Below are positions 36,297 through 48,072 of a DNA stretch of 64,000 nucleotides, in pieces. The stretch comes from Ceratothoa steindachneri (Eukaryota > Arthropoda > Malacostraca > Isopoda > Cymothoidae), in NCBI GenBank assembly GCA_963969495.1, contig OZ018335.1:84674354-84738353 (forward strand), read 5' to 3'. Numbering within the stretch: the stretch's first letter is position 1; each line of letters starts with the position of its first letter. A program made the translations under genes and the position numbers. Under the pieces are notes generated by a model. It was not told the origin of the DNA and did not search any database. It saw only the letters and a list, made by a program, of their open reading frames with translations.

Positions 36297-37462
36297 GAGG
36301 CTTAGAACGAAAGTGTCAAACAAATGGGTAGAATGCAACTGTCCGGAAGGAATAAAGCCCAGTCAAACTCGAACAAGTTTAAGAGTGTAATGGAAACTAG
36401 TTTCTAAAGGGCGCGCCGCTCCTTAAAGTATCGATTAAAACAATCTATAATTGGACCCCTCTTGCAGGGGCCCTTTCTTAACTTTGACGTTTTTCTCTTT
36501 TTTACAACTTTCCGGTCAATGATCTTTTTTCATTCCCTTAAAGATCGATTGCGTAATGCTGATTACCCCATCATCCATGACCCCTTTTTAGAATTCTTTT
36601 CACCCAGTACTAAAACTGCAAGAAATTTTAACTGCTTAATCGCAATTAACTTTGTTAAACATTTGTGGGGATTTAAAAAATATCTCTATTTCCTCGTTTG
36701 TAAATTTACCAATTATTTACCGACGATATTGGATGTAATTGGCCCAATTCTGGAGACGTTCACCGTCTTGAATAAAGGACACTCTTGAACGTCCAAGTCA
36801 ATTTACTCTTGAACTTGAGCATGATGAAACACTTCATTTCCTATATTTATTCATACATTGCACTCCTTTACTTCTATGTTAAACCGACTAATTATTCCTG
36901 AATTTATTTTTTATTATTGTTAAATGAAATTTAGCAAGTTTTAGTGAAGAGTGTTCATCTAACTATTGCACGGATTTATCGTGTTAACTGTTTTACCTTT
37001 TCGAAATTTTACCTTGGTCAATCCGGCAAATTTTTGTCCAAGCGCACAACCCAACATAGATATATTGAGCGATGAGGTGAAGAATGCAGGGCTTCACATA
37101 TATGTTAATGAGAATAAGTCACAGCTCAACCATGGAATCAACAGGAATTCATCAACATTATCTGCCACACAATAGAAGCAATTTCACCTAATATTATTGA
37201 GTCTTCTTCTCTGAGTAAACGTCCCAGTTTGAATATTAGTCTTGGTTTCTACAAACTTGATTAGACTCTAAATTGGATTCAAACAAAAATTTCGAAACTT
37301 TTCTAATTACTTTGTATTTTTTTGTGTTTACACCTCTATCTTCCACATAGCTTGCATCCGGCACTTGGGGCAGCGGCACATTCTACCGACCTCGGGGCTA
37401 CGAGAGAAACTGGCTTCTCCCTCGGGTGGTCACTAAAACCGGAGTTAAAATCTTCCATCGGT
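36297..37462. other. Unassigned DNA in left arm
   Basis: Two open frames (36462-36788 and 36966-37175) show no known motif; they recur in the mirror copy at about 41633-42345. Near 37360-37450 a GC-richer segment (GCACTTGGGGCAGCGGC) abuts the CR1-like LINE. Confidence 0.5.
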
Positions 37463-38700
37463 TATTAGAGATAGAATAGTTGGCCACCTCGAGCTAAATA
37501 ATCTGATTAAAGATTCCTAACATGGGTTTAGGCGGGCGAGATCGTGCTTGACAAATTTGCTGGAATTCTTCCATAAAATGATTTGAGTTTACAACGAAAG
37601 CAAAGCTCTAGATATAATCTATCTAGACTTTAAAAAAGGCGTTTGACACCGTTGCGCACGAGAGATTATTGATGAAAGTTAAAGCAATCGGTGTGAAGGG
37701 TAAGATATTAAATTGGATTAGAAATTGGGTGAAGGATCGTTCGCAGCGAGTAGTTATAAATGGTGAATGTTCTGATTGGGTCAACGTCAGTAGTGTAGTG
37801 CCACAAGGCTCAGTTCTTGGCCCATTATTGTTTCTAATATATATAAACGATTTGAATAATGGCGTATTTTGTACGATTTCTAAATTTGCTGACGACACGA
37901 AGCTGGGCAACCATGCCTATGTAAGATCGGATGTAGATAAATTACAAAAGGACCTAAACTTGATCGTCAGATGGGCGGATAAGTGGCAAATGCAGTTTAA
38001 TTTAAGTAAATGTAAGGTGATGCATTTGGGTTGCCATAATTTTAGGGTAGAGTATACCATGAAAAGCCAGGTCCTCGACGTGGTTAAATTGGAAAAAGAC
38101 CTGGGAGTTTTAGTCTCGGATGACTTCAAAGTCACGAAACAATGCACGGATGCATGTAAAAATGCAAATCGTGTGCTTGGTTATATCGCGCGTAATTTCA
38201 CGTTCAAATCCAAAGATATAATTTTCCTCTTATATAAATCACTTGTGCGTCCACTGCTCGAATATGCGGTTCAATTTTGGGCTCCTTCCTTAAACAAAGA
38301 TATCGCGCAATTAGAAAGAGTGCAGCGTAGGGTTACAAAATTAATTCCCGAGCTGAGAAACAGGCCTTACGAGGAAAGACTCAGGGCATTAGATTTGCCA
38401 TCTCTCGAAGGCAAAAGATTACGTGGCCAGCTAATAGAAGTATTTAAAATATTGAAAGGATTTTCAAACGTTGATTATAGGAATTTGTTTGAATTGGATC
38501 ATAGGGTAAATACTTGGCAACACGGATTAAAATTAGTGAACAAGCGATTTAACACTAGTATAGCCCAAAACTATTTTACGTTTAAAATTACTCAAATTTG
38601 GAATAGGCTACCAATCCACGTAGTAGATAGTAGGTCGGTAAATATGTTTAAAAACCGACTCGACGGGCACTTAAATAGTATAAATATAACTATAGTCTGA
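37463..38700 (+). pseudogene. CR1-like LINE reverse transcriptase, left copy (5'-truncated, long open frame)
   Basis: Coding begins near 37463 (IRDRIVGHLELNNLIKDS, then a stop) without endonuclease, as expected for a 5'-truncated LINE insertion. One extra A near 37632 breaks the frame just before the first catalytic block. From 37669 a 343-codon open frame holds SVVPQGSVLGPLLFLIYIND (37789-37848), an intact FADD (KFADDTKLGN, about 37882-37911), CKVMHLGCHNFRVEY, LEKDLGVLVSDDFKVTKQC (38089-38145), LERVQRRVTKLIPELRNRPY, and a C terminus ending at 38700. Known role: target-primed reverse transcription. Although long, the frame lacks its first catalytic aspartate because of the frameshift, so no active enzyme is expected. 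Confidence 0.88.
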
Positions 38701-39365
38701 GCACAGTGAATAAAAACGTCTTGCAAAAGGAGTTTGGAGCGGAGGAACAACGAGAGTAAAAATGATGACTAAAAATGATGCCAGCGATTTCTCTTGCATG
38801 TGTAGTTTAGATATCCATTTTCTTTTCTGCCTACCCTATAAATAGTCTTACTATCCTTAAAATGGAATTTCACTACTAGCAGTCGAGGGCTGCGGAAGTT
38901 GAGAAGAAAAACTTTCTATCACCCCCCCACCCCTAGGTTGAAGTAGTTAATATGCATGACAATGTACACACGTACATAAGTGTGTACAGTAGTTTATATA
39001 TTAAAATGAAAAAAAATAAATATATATAGCATGTTAGAGACACACGTAGATAAGTGTGTATCGTAGTTATAGATGTAGTGTAGCGGACAAGCCTCGAGCG
39101 GACCTTAGGGTCTTTGCTGGTCCTAGATTCTGTAGTTCATCTGACCCCTCCTCCCTGGCGCCTAGAGGCCCATAACTCTGCACTTGTTGTTTTTTGAATA
39201 GGAATTTCCACTTTTCACAATCAATTTCCTTTAATTCTTTATTTTATATTTTTTCATTGGTTTTATTCTTTTTAAGGCATTTCCCTCTACTTGCCTTTAT
39301 ATATATATTTTTTATATTCTTTGATAATGAAGTTGAAATAGAGTTCCGATATAACAGGAATATTC

Positions 39366-39366
<1 letters not shown>
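38701..39366 (+). other. Probable 3' untranslated region of the CR1-like LINE, left
   Basis: Non-coding sequence between the LINE stop codon and the central (TA)n tract, including short runs such as GTACACACGTACATAAGTGTGTAC (imperfect hairpin near 38963-38986). It may include the LINE 3' end; no poly(A) junction or target duplication is clear. Confidence 0.45.

Positions 39367-39440
<74 letters not shown>
39367..39440. repeat. (TA)37 at the axis of the palindrome
   Basis: Thirty-seven TA units flanked by CGAATATTC/GAATATTCG-type inverted sequence. The midpoint 39403.5 coincides with the palindrome axis, so there is no unique spacer between the arms. Confidence 0.97.
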
Positions 39441-39441
<1 letters not shown>

Positions 39442-40106
39442 GAATATTCTTGTTTTATCGGAACTCTATTTCAACTTCATTATCAAAGAATATAAAAAAT
39501 ATATATATAAAGGCAAGTAGAGGGAAATGCCTTAAAAAGAATAAAACCAATGAAAAAATATAAAATAAAGAATTAAAGGAAATTGATTGTGAAAAGTGGA
39601 AATTCCTATTTTAAAAAACAACAAGTGCAGAGCTATGGGCCTCTAGGCGCCAGGGAGGAGGGGTTAGATGAACTACAGAATCTAGGACCAGCAAAGACCC
39701 TAAGGTCCGCTCGAGGCTTGTCCGCTACACTACATCTATAACTACGATACACACTTATCTACGTGTGTCTCTAACATGCTATATATATTTTTTTTTTTTC
39801 ATTTTAATATATAAACTACTGTACACACTTATGTACGTGTGTACATTGTCATGCATATTAACTACTTCAACCTAAGGGTGGGGGGGTGATAGAAAGTTTT
39901 TCTTCTCAACTTCCGCAGCCCTCGACTGCTAGTGGTGAAAATCCATTTTAAGGATAGTAAGACTATTTATAGGGTAGGCGGAAAAGAAAATGGATATCTA
40001 AACTACACATGCAAGAGAAATCGCTGGCATCATTTTTAGTCATCATTTTTACTCTCGTTGTTCCTCCGCTCCAAACTCCTTTTGCAAGACGTTTTTATTC
40101 ACTGTG

Positions 40107-41345
40107 CTCAGACTACGTTATATTTATACTATTTAAGTGCCCGTCGAGTCGGTTTTTAAACATATTTACCGACGTACTATCTATTACGTGGATTGGTAGC
40201 CTATTCCAAATTTGAGTAATTTTAAACGTAAAATAGTTTTGGGCTATACTAGTGTTAAATCGCTTGTTCACTAATTTTAATCCGTGTTGCCGAGTATTTA
40301 CCCTATGATCCAATTCAAACAAATTCCTATAATCAACGTTTGAAAATCCTTTCAATATTTTAAATACTTCTATTAGCTGGCCACGTAATCTTTTGCCTTC
40401 GAGAGATGGCAATTCTAATGCCCTGAGTCTTTCCTCGTAAGGCCTGTTTCTCAGCTCGGGAATTAATTTTGTAGCCCTACGCTGCACTCTTTCTAATTAC
40501 GCGATATCTTTGTTTAAGTATGGAGCCCAAAATTGAACCGCATATTCGAGCAGTGGACGCACAAATGATTTATATAAGGGTAAAATTATATCTTTGGATT
40601 TGAACGTGAAATTACGCGCGATATAACCCAGCACACGATTTGCATTTTTAAATGCATCCGCGCATTGTTTCGTGACTTTGAAGTCATCCGAGACTAAAAC
40701 TCCCAGGTCTTTTTCCAATTTAACCACGTCGAGGACCTGGCCTTTCATGGTATACTCTACCCTAAAATTATGGCAACCCAAATGCATCACCTTACATTTA
40801 CTTAAATTAAACTGCATTTGCCACTTATCCGCCCATCTGACAATCAAGTTTAGGTCCTTTTGTAATTTATCTACATCCGATCTTACATAGGTATGGTTGC
40901 CCAGCTTCGTGTCGTCAGCAAATTTAGAAATCGTACAAAATACGCCATTATCCAAATCGTTTATATATATTAGAAACAATAATGGGCCAAGAACTAAGGC
41001 TTGTGGCACTCAACTACTGACGTTGACCCAATCAGAACATTCACCATTTATAACTACTCGCTGCGAACGATCCTTCACCCAATTTCTAATCCAATTTAAT
41101 ATCTTACCCTTCACACCGATTGCTTTAACTTTCATTAATAATCTCTCGTGCGAAACGGTGTCAAACGCCTTTTTAAAGTCTAGATAGATTATATCTAGAG
41201 CTTTGCTTTCGTCGTAAACGCAAATCATTTTATGGAAGAATTCCAGCAAATTTGTCAAGCACGATCTCGCCCACCCCAAACCCATGTTAGGAATCTTTAA
41301 TCAGATTATTTAGCTCGAGGTGGTTTACTATTCTATCTCTAATAA
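40107..41345 (-). pseudogene. CR1-like LINE reverse transcriptase, right copy
   Basis: Same element as 37463-38700, inverted. Here the first catalytic block is in frame (IYLDFKKAFDTVSHERLLMK, within 41285-41010), because the extra A of the left copy is absent. Instead there is a stop in place of a valine just before VPQ at about 41010, where the conserved PQG also reads PQA, and a Gln-to-stop change near 40496 (YLNKDIA, stop, LERVQRRA). FADD is retained in KFADDTKLGN. The 5' end again starts near IRDRIV, with an extra frameshift close to HGF. The disabling changes therefore differ from those of the left copy. Confidence 0.88.
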
Positions 41346-42664
41346 CCGATGGGAGATTTTAACTCCGGTTTTAGTGACCACCCGAGGGAGAAGACCAGTT
41401 TCTCTCGTAGCCCTGAGGTCGGTAGGATGTGCCGCTGCCCCAAGTGCCGGATGCAAGCTATGTGGAAGATAGAGGTGTAAACACAAAAAAATACAAAGTA
41501 ATTAGAAAAGTTTCGAAATTCTTGTTTGAATCCAATTTAGAGTCTAATCAAGTTTGTAGAAACCAAGACTAATATTCAAACTGGGACGTTTACTCAGAGA
41601 AGAAGACTCAATAATATTAGGTGAAATTGCTTCTATTGTGTGGCAGATAATGTTGATGAATTCCTGTTGATTCCATGGTTGAGCTGTGACTTATTCTCAT
41701 TAACATATATGTGAAGCCCTTCATTCTTCACCTCATCGCTCAATATATCTATGTTGGGTTGTGCGCTTGGACATAAATTTGCCGGATTGACCAAGGTAAA
41801 ATTTCGAAAAGGTAAAACAGTTAACACGATAAATCCGTGCAATAGTTAGATGAACACTCTTCACTAAAACTTGCTAAATTTCATTTAACAATAATAAAAA
41901 ATAAATTCAGAAATAATTAGTCGGTTTAACATAGAAGTAAAGGAGTGCAATGTATGAATAAATATAGGAAATGAAGTGTTTCATCATGCTCAAGTTCAAG
42001 AGTAAATTGACTTGGACGTTCAAGAGTGTCCTTTATTCAAGACGGTGAACGTCTCCAGAATTGGGCCAATTACATCCAATATCGTCGGTAAATAATTGGT
42101 AAATTTACAAACGAGGAAATAGAGATATTTTTTAAATCCCCACAAATGTTTAACAAAGTTAATTGCGATTAAGCAGTTAAAATTTCTTGCAGTTTTAGTA
42201 CTGGGTGAAAAGAATTCTAAAAAGGGGTCATGGATGATGGGGGGAATCAGCATTACGCAATCGATCTTTAAGGGAATGAAAAAAGATCATTGACCGGAAA
42301 GTTGTGAAAAAGAGAAAAACGTCAAAGTTAAGAAAGGGCCCCTGCAAGAGGGGTCCAATTATAGATTGTTTTAATCGATACTTTAAGGAGCGGCGTGCCC
42401 TTTAGAAACTAATTTCCATTACACTCTTAAACTTGTTCGAGTTTGACTGGGCTTTATTCCTTCCGGACAGTTGCATTCTACCCATCTGTTTGACACTTTC
42501 TTTCTAAGCCTCTTGAGATAAACACGCCGCGAATATACAATGTATAAATCTTTCATAAACGAGAAAGAATGATGAAATGAATCCAGCAAACGGAAAAAAC
42601 CAGAAAAACAGGATAATTTTTTTTCGGAAAAGTTATTTCCTAATTCTCAAAGATACTTACAGAG
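41346..42664. other. Unassigned DNA in right arm
   Basis: Mirror of 36146-37462. The same two short open frames are seen (41842-41633 and 42253-42020) with no recognisable product. Confidence 0.5.
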
Positions 42665-42912
42665 AGGAGGGGGATTCGAACCGTGCACACTGAGGGAGCG
42701 AGCAACCGATTTGATCTCAATTAAACTGTCCCTTAGACGATTCGGCTACGCGGAAGACAAAGATCTTCCGTATAAACAAGCGAATTAGGAAATAACATTT
42801 ACGAAAAAAAATATTCTGTTTTTCTATCTCTTGCGGTTTGCTAGATTCATTTCATCATTCTTTCGCAAAAATGAGAGATTTATACATTGTATATTCGCCG
42901 CGTGTTTACCTC
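42509..42912. repeat. Local inverted repeat around tRNA-like unit 2, right arm
   Basis: Mirror copy of 35893-36296: two imperfect inverted segments with the tRNA-like unit in between. Confidence 0.8.
42665..42758 (-). repeat. tRNA-like unit 2, right arm
   Basis: On the minus strand it has a perfect B box GGTTCGAATCC (42681-42671) and an A-box region GCGTAGCCGAATCGTCTAAG. The B box is better preserved than in the left copy (GGTTTGAATCC), while the A box is slightly worse. Confidence 0.6.
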
Positions 42913-43023
42913 AACTCTCCTTTATCCTTTGAATTCCATATAAATTTCTCTCTCTTTCATAGTCCCGATCGACCTTGCGAAGCGTACCTTAAAAGCTTGT
43001 TTATTCTAAAAATATTTGTTGTA

Positions 43024-43111
43024 TTCCGCGTAGCCGAGTGGTCTAAGGGACGGTTTAGTTGAGATCAAAGCGGTTGCTCACTGCCTCAGTGTGCACGGTT
43101 TGCATCCCACC
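43024..43111 (+). repeat. tRNA-like unit 1, right arm
   Basis: CGCGTAGCCGAGTGGTCTAA followed by GTGCACGGTTTGCATCCCAC. Mirror copy of 35694-35782, apparently identical in the box regions. Confidence 0.6.
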
Positions 43112-44605
43112 TTCTTCCTTTGAAAAGAAATTCACTTTCCTGAAACGTTAACTTCAATGGTTTTAAAATGAAGTTTCTAAAGTTCTAACATATATATCGA
43201 AAAATAAACAGAGTATAATAATAACATTATCATTTCTAATTATATTAATGATAACTACTCTATATCAACGATAGTTATATAACACTCTTCGAAGGCGTCA
43301 AGTAACCTAAAAGCATAGTGAGTGAGGGATTCATGAGAGGAACAAAACATTCAGCACGATTGTAACTCTGGAAAATGATGGCAGAGAGTAAGAGACCAAG
43401 AAATCACGTCTAGAGAACATAAAACAAAATGCTTACCTTAATGGTCAGTAAGGTTGTCGCGGCCTTTCACTAAAGAAAGAAAATTTATTAATTTTGTCTC
43501 TTCGCTTTACAAAATGCTTAAATGTGTCAAAACATCCTTTGATATACAATTCTGAATCTCTGAGAATAGTGCGCTTTTATAGTCAAAGTTAGAAACAGTT
43601 ATCTACAGGATTATTAAACAATTTAGGACTCAATAATTCACCAAGCTTCGGGCCTAATATTTGAAAATAAAACAGGCAATATTGTCAAAAATTAATATTA
43701 ATCTCTCTAAGTTAAATTACAAGCCAACAAATGGAGTTGTATATATGTGATTTATTAGCTGTCAAATTACGATCTGAGAAGTTACAAATCAACCCGTCCC
43801 TATTTCAATTAAAGTCAAAGTTAAGACCATGAGTTTGGACTCATATATTTAACTGTTTGGAGAGACGGTGTGGAAATTACCAATGTGTTAGAAATTAAAT
43901 TGCTACAAATATAGAAATCTAGTGGGGAGACCAGATTGGAATTGATAACTCAAGGCTGATATTTTACAATGGAGCTTAAGTGCGAACCACTTTATATAAT
44001 TTCAGCGTCTTAGAAGGATAAATTTTGCCTTGCTTCAAGAAACTGTTAAAAAGTTTAAAAAAATTAATTTAGGTATATATGTTGTGGCAATATGAATTTT
44101 CTGTGGTAATCATTCGAATCTATAAAAGGATGAGCAAAAAAGCAACAAAAATCATTTAACATTTATTCAAACGTTTTAGTTCTCAAACTGGGACCATTTT
44201 CAGTGTCTAGAATATATGTATAAAGAGAGAAAATGTATTTTAAGAATTCCAAATCCCTTATAAGTATCAGAACACGAAGCTCCCACGAATAAAAACATGT
44301 GCAACATTATGTCCTATAGAACTTACCGCCACCTCTCTTAGACAGAGATCTTCTCGATACTTAAACAATATAAAATTACCCTTTCATTCCATTTCTAATG
44401 ATCTCACGCTATGTATGTAGACCTAAATTAATCTCAAGTATCAACAAGAGCCAGAATAAGATAAGAAGCGAGCTCTAATGTATCACGAATTTAGGAGTAA
44501 CATAAAACCGAAAATAAAGGGAAATGTAGCGCTTTTATTCCCAAATTCAGCAGTTGTAATAATTTCCATCCATCATACAGGGGAACATGACTCCTAATAT
44601 TTCGA

Positions 44606-44676
<71 letters not shown>

Positions 44677-46510
44677 TTCCTTTCCATGTATCTATTTCGC
44701 AAGAAGGAGAATAAAGAATTTAACGCTGTTCGGGAAGAAATAAAATACACTCAACAGACTCATAAAATCGCTCACTGGGACCATACAGTATTGAGGGTGA
44801 GAGATCAAGGCATATAAACCGAGGCATTTTACGAGAAAACATAAAACAAAGAATGCGTTTAATGGTCAATGTACAGTTGTAAAAACTTTTAGTCGCAAAT
44901 AAGTAACCTAGAGTTTGGTTTAAGACGATGTGTAGGTTTTTGTATTTTTTTCAGCTTTTAGTATCAGTCCGTGATTAAAGTACGCTCTATTTTGCAGTTC
45001 CATACACTATTAGTTACAGAGGGGTTAGAGAACTACTTATTGCTTTAATCACTTGTGAGGGTTAGGAGTAAAAATAAGCAAACATTAGGATCATATAATT
45101 TGACTTACGCTTTTAAACTGTATTATAGCGTCTTTATAGCAAATAATCCGTGATTATATAATTATTTTTACTCTGGGATTATCCCATGATCGCAGCCTTT
45201 TCTAGTTTTCTAGTTTTTGTCCTTAGAAAGAATAACAGCCAGTAAAGGTAGACTACAAGAGAACAGTAAATACTCGTGTATGGAGTGAATTTTAGTGTTA
45301 AAATAATAAAGAACACCTAGAATAAGAGAAATTTACGTAGATGTAGGGAATTTCGAGAATAGAATTATTAAAACGGTAAACCGAATCTGGCATAGGATTT
45401 GATTTTTGGCCGTAGGTAAAAGCTTTCTCTGTTACGCGAGCATAATATATTGCAATGTGTTGGTACAATAAATGTTTTATAACCTTAATTTTTAACTACT
45501 ATTTAAGAGTGAATCTTACTAGCCACTTTTCATATTTGGTATTGATTTTGGAAGCATTTGAAAGGCAATCAAGAAGAAAATACCCCTATCGATCTCTCTA
45601 AATGAGAAGAGCGAAGATAACTTCTTTAAAGTGAATTTCTTGAGTAAATTTCATTTCAGAGGGAGTTGAAAAATATTTTCGGTCTTAAAATGATTTTATG
45701 GTTACGAACAGTGAGTCAAGATAAAGACATAATGAATAAAGATTGAAATTGGTTTTGTAATGAAAATAATAAAGTCGTGATGAAAGTCTCCAAAATTCCA
45801 TTACTCTGTTTTCTCACTATAATTTTGACAGAAGTGATCTACATATTTGTCAGGTTGCAACTGGTTAATTAAAATGACTTGGTTAATTTATGTTTCTAAA
45901 TGGTAGGGGAAAAATAGAGTCCAGATGCAGCCGTTAAATTCAGAGGTGTTCTTGGAACTAAAATTGAGATATTCTATGTGTGTCATGACGTTGCGAGATG
46001 AATTAGATTCCGAAAACGGAACAATTTTATAGGATTTCATTTGTCATAAAATATAATGGATTCGCTATTTATCTTTCACTTGAGATAAGACTAAAATATA
46101 AAAACGAAGACCATTTCGTATAGAAAGATTGAGGAAACGAATAAATAACTATTGAAAACCCTGGATAAAATGGATTGAAGGAAAAAGAGTAAATATTAAA
46201 TGATCCTATAGCCTCTAAATAGAATACTTCGCCAGAAATAAATATGGTGGTCCAGATTCGTATTATAGAGTACCCAGCACAAATAGAGCACCCACTTTAT
46301 GGTACGAGTTTCAATCCAATTTGTGGGTACCGTATTAGTTTATAGAGTCCATTATTTCGACATGTTTTCAGAAATTTAACATTGAATGAGCATATAATAG
46401 CAAACAACACATATTTAGAAAATAAAATTAGTTTCTGTAATTTAGGATTAGGCTAGAACAACAAGTTATTACTAGCCTTCACAGAATGATCAGTTTTTTA
46501 GCCTATTAGC
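43112..46510. other. Unassigned AT-rich DNA in right arm
   Basis: Mirror of 32301-35693. No gene recognised. Confidence 0.55.
44608..44673. repeat. (TA)n microsatellite, right arm
   Basis: About 33 TA units, partner of 34122-34196. Confidence 0.95.
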
Positions 46511-46590
46511 ATAAAGATCCTCCTAACTCAAGCGTTCTAACCTCATGCTTCTCATATCTGAGGTCCCTGGTTCGAGCGACAATAGTGCCA
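46511..46590 (+). repeat. tRNA-like Pol III B-box unit (right copy)
   Basis: CCCTGGTTCGAGCGAC at 46564-46579 with upstream AAGCGTTCTAACCTCATGCTT. Mirror of 32225-32300, with one extra short insertion after the B box. Confidence 0.5.
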
Positions 46591-46726
46591 CGTACGTATT
46601 ACTACTACTCTAATTTGTGTATAATAATGACGGAAAGGGATGGCTGTGTAGTACAATAGATCAGTAGTTAGGAAGGAAAAGGCGCGGAAATAACTTAAGA
46701 GGGAAAGAAAGAGTTAAGAGATCGGT

Positions 46727-47872
46727 GGCTAGACACTGATGTGTGATGTGTTTTTGTATGTGACTCGGGGTATCAGTTCGATTAGAGGGCCAGAGGATGG
46801 GCATGAGAGCGAGTTGTGCGCGTTTACCCAGAAACGCGTCATGCTTGATGCAGCTAACGTACGAGTATATGTAGAGTGGCAGTTTTTTGGGTGGTCTTGG
46901 GCTGTGGGATGACGCAGTGCCATCACAGCATATTGTCTCTCCCATAGTGCTGTAGATATGTGGTGTCTGGTGAGTTTCTCTAGCTGCTTTGTTTTGCTGG
47001 TGTGTGCATATGTGTTAGGAGGGGTTAGTTTATTGTTTTTGTGGAGTGTGGCCATTAATTTGTAGAGAAAGGGGTGCAAACGCATCACAACAGGGACTTC
47101 TGGATGCGCTGAGCCTTTTTCTGCCAGAGACAATCGCAGATGCGAGTGTCATAGGTTGTATGTGAGAAGTGGTCTTATAAGGGATTTGTATAAATCCATT
47201 TGTAAATTTTTCCTGCATCTTAAGATATGCGCAGCATTTTGTTTGTGTGTTGGGCTATTGTTTGTGTTGTTTTTTGATATAGATTTGTTGAAAGATGCCC
47301 CTAGGATTTTTTCTGGGATGTGTAGGTGAGTGTGGTGGGGTTTATGTAGTTGCGATCTGTTGTGTTCAAGTAAATCTCTAGGTTGTGAATGTAATGATCA
47401 CTTGCACCATAAAATGTCACCATGAGTATTCGTGATGATGAGTCACTTGTCCTCATACTCTTTATTGTCAGTTAGTATTTTTTGTGTATATCGTATGATT
47501 CTATCTGATCTGCTGCTGCAGAATAGACTGGTCTCATCGTTGTCATAGGAAACTGTGTAAGTGTGTCGGCAGTTTTCAGGTGTGGTGTCATTTATGAATA
47601 TTATGTAGAGTGTGATACGCCTAAGCGTGGTATAAATGAGGGTGCTGTGGTGTTACTAAATTTTATGTTACACCTCGAGTATGTGAGGTAGTGATAGAGG
47701 AGCTTTCTAGTCTAAAGAAAGGGCTCCCTATTGCGGGCTAGAGTTCAATGTAGCCCTTCGTACCACACCTTATCAAAAACATTCTCCACAACTTTACCAA
47801 TGTAGAGAGTCGTTTGTTTTACATGTCGTGCTTTTTGGATTATGTCTTGAATGATGGTTACAGCCTCTTAAG
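46727..47872 (-). pseudogene. LINE reverse transcriptase and C-terminal relic (right copy)
   Basis: Mirror copy of 30955-32100. On the minus strand NVFDKV-type sequence lies near 47780-47755 in the first RT block, and LEKLTRHHISTALWERQYAV lies at 46980-46921. The frame 47133-46729 runs uninterrupted for 134 codons. Inactive by the same early damage as the left copy. Confidence 0.75.
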
Positions 47873-48072
47873 TGAACCGGCTCAGCCTGAACCTGTATTA
47901 GAATCAGTAAAATCTGTTCCTCTCTTCTAGGAAATTTCGGGGACGGCAGTTGCCCATTATTTTAAGTATTTTGGTTAGTTGCTTTAAAGGAGCAATGGGC
48001 CGGTCCTGCTCCGCTCCAGTCGAGATTCAGCCTTCGTATAGGAAAGTGTTGCTGCCTTTCATCCTATGAAAC

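Larger units (their letters stand above)
26203..39403 (+). repeat. Left arm of 26.4-kb palindrome
   Basis: From CCCAACCAAAAAGATCGCAA at 26202 the sequence matches the reverse complement of the window from 52601 downwards, continuously to the axis at 39403-39404. Landmark pairs include the SINE (27744-27944 and 50905-51105), Harbinger transposase (30433 and 48418), the second LINE (31609 and 47218), tRNA-like units, (TA)n at 34122 and 44673, and the CR1-like LINE (38700 and 40107). Pair sums stay near 78800-78865, the drift reflecting indels. In about 165 bp next to the axis I count two mismatches; further out differences are more frequent and include indels of tens of bases. Confidence 0.95.

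Noticed and set aside
37669..38700. 343-codon RT frame as an active gene
   Set aside because: It lacks the first catalytic block because of an upstream frameshift and has no endonuclease.
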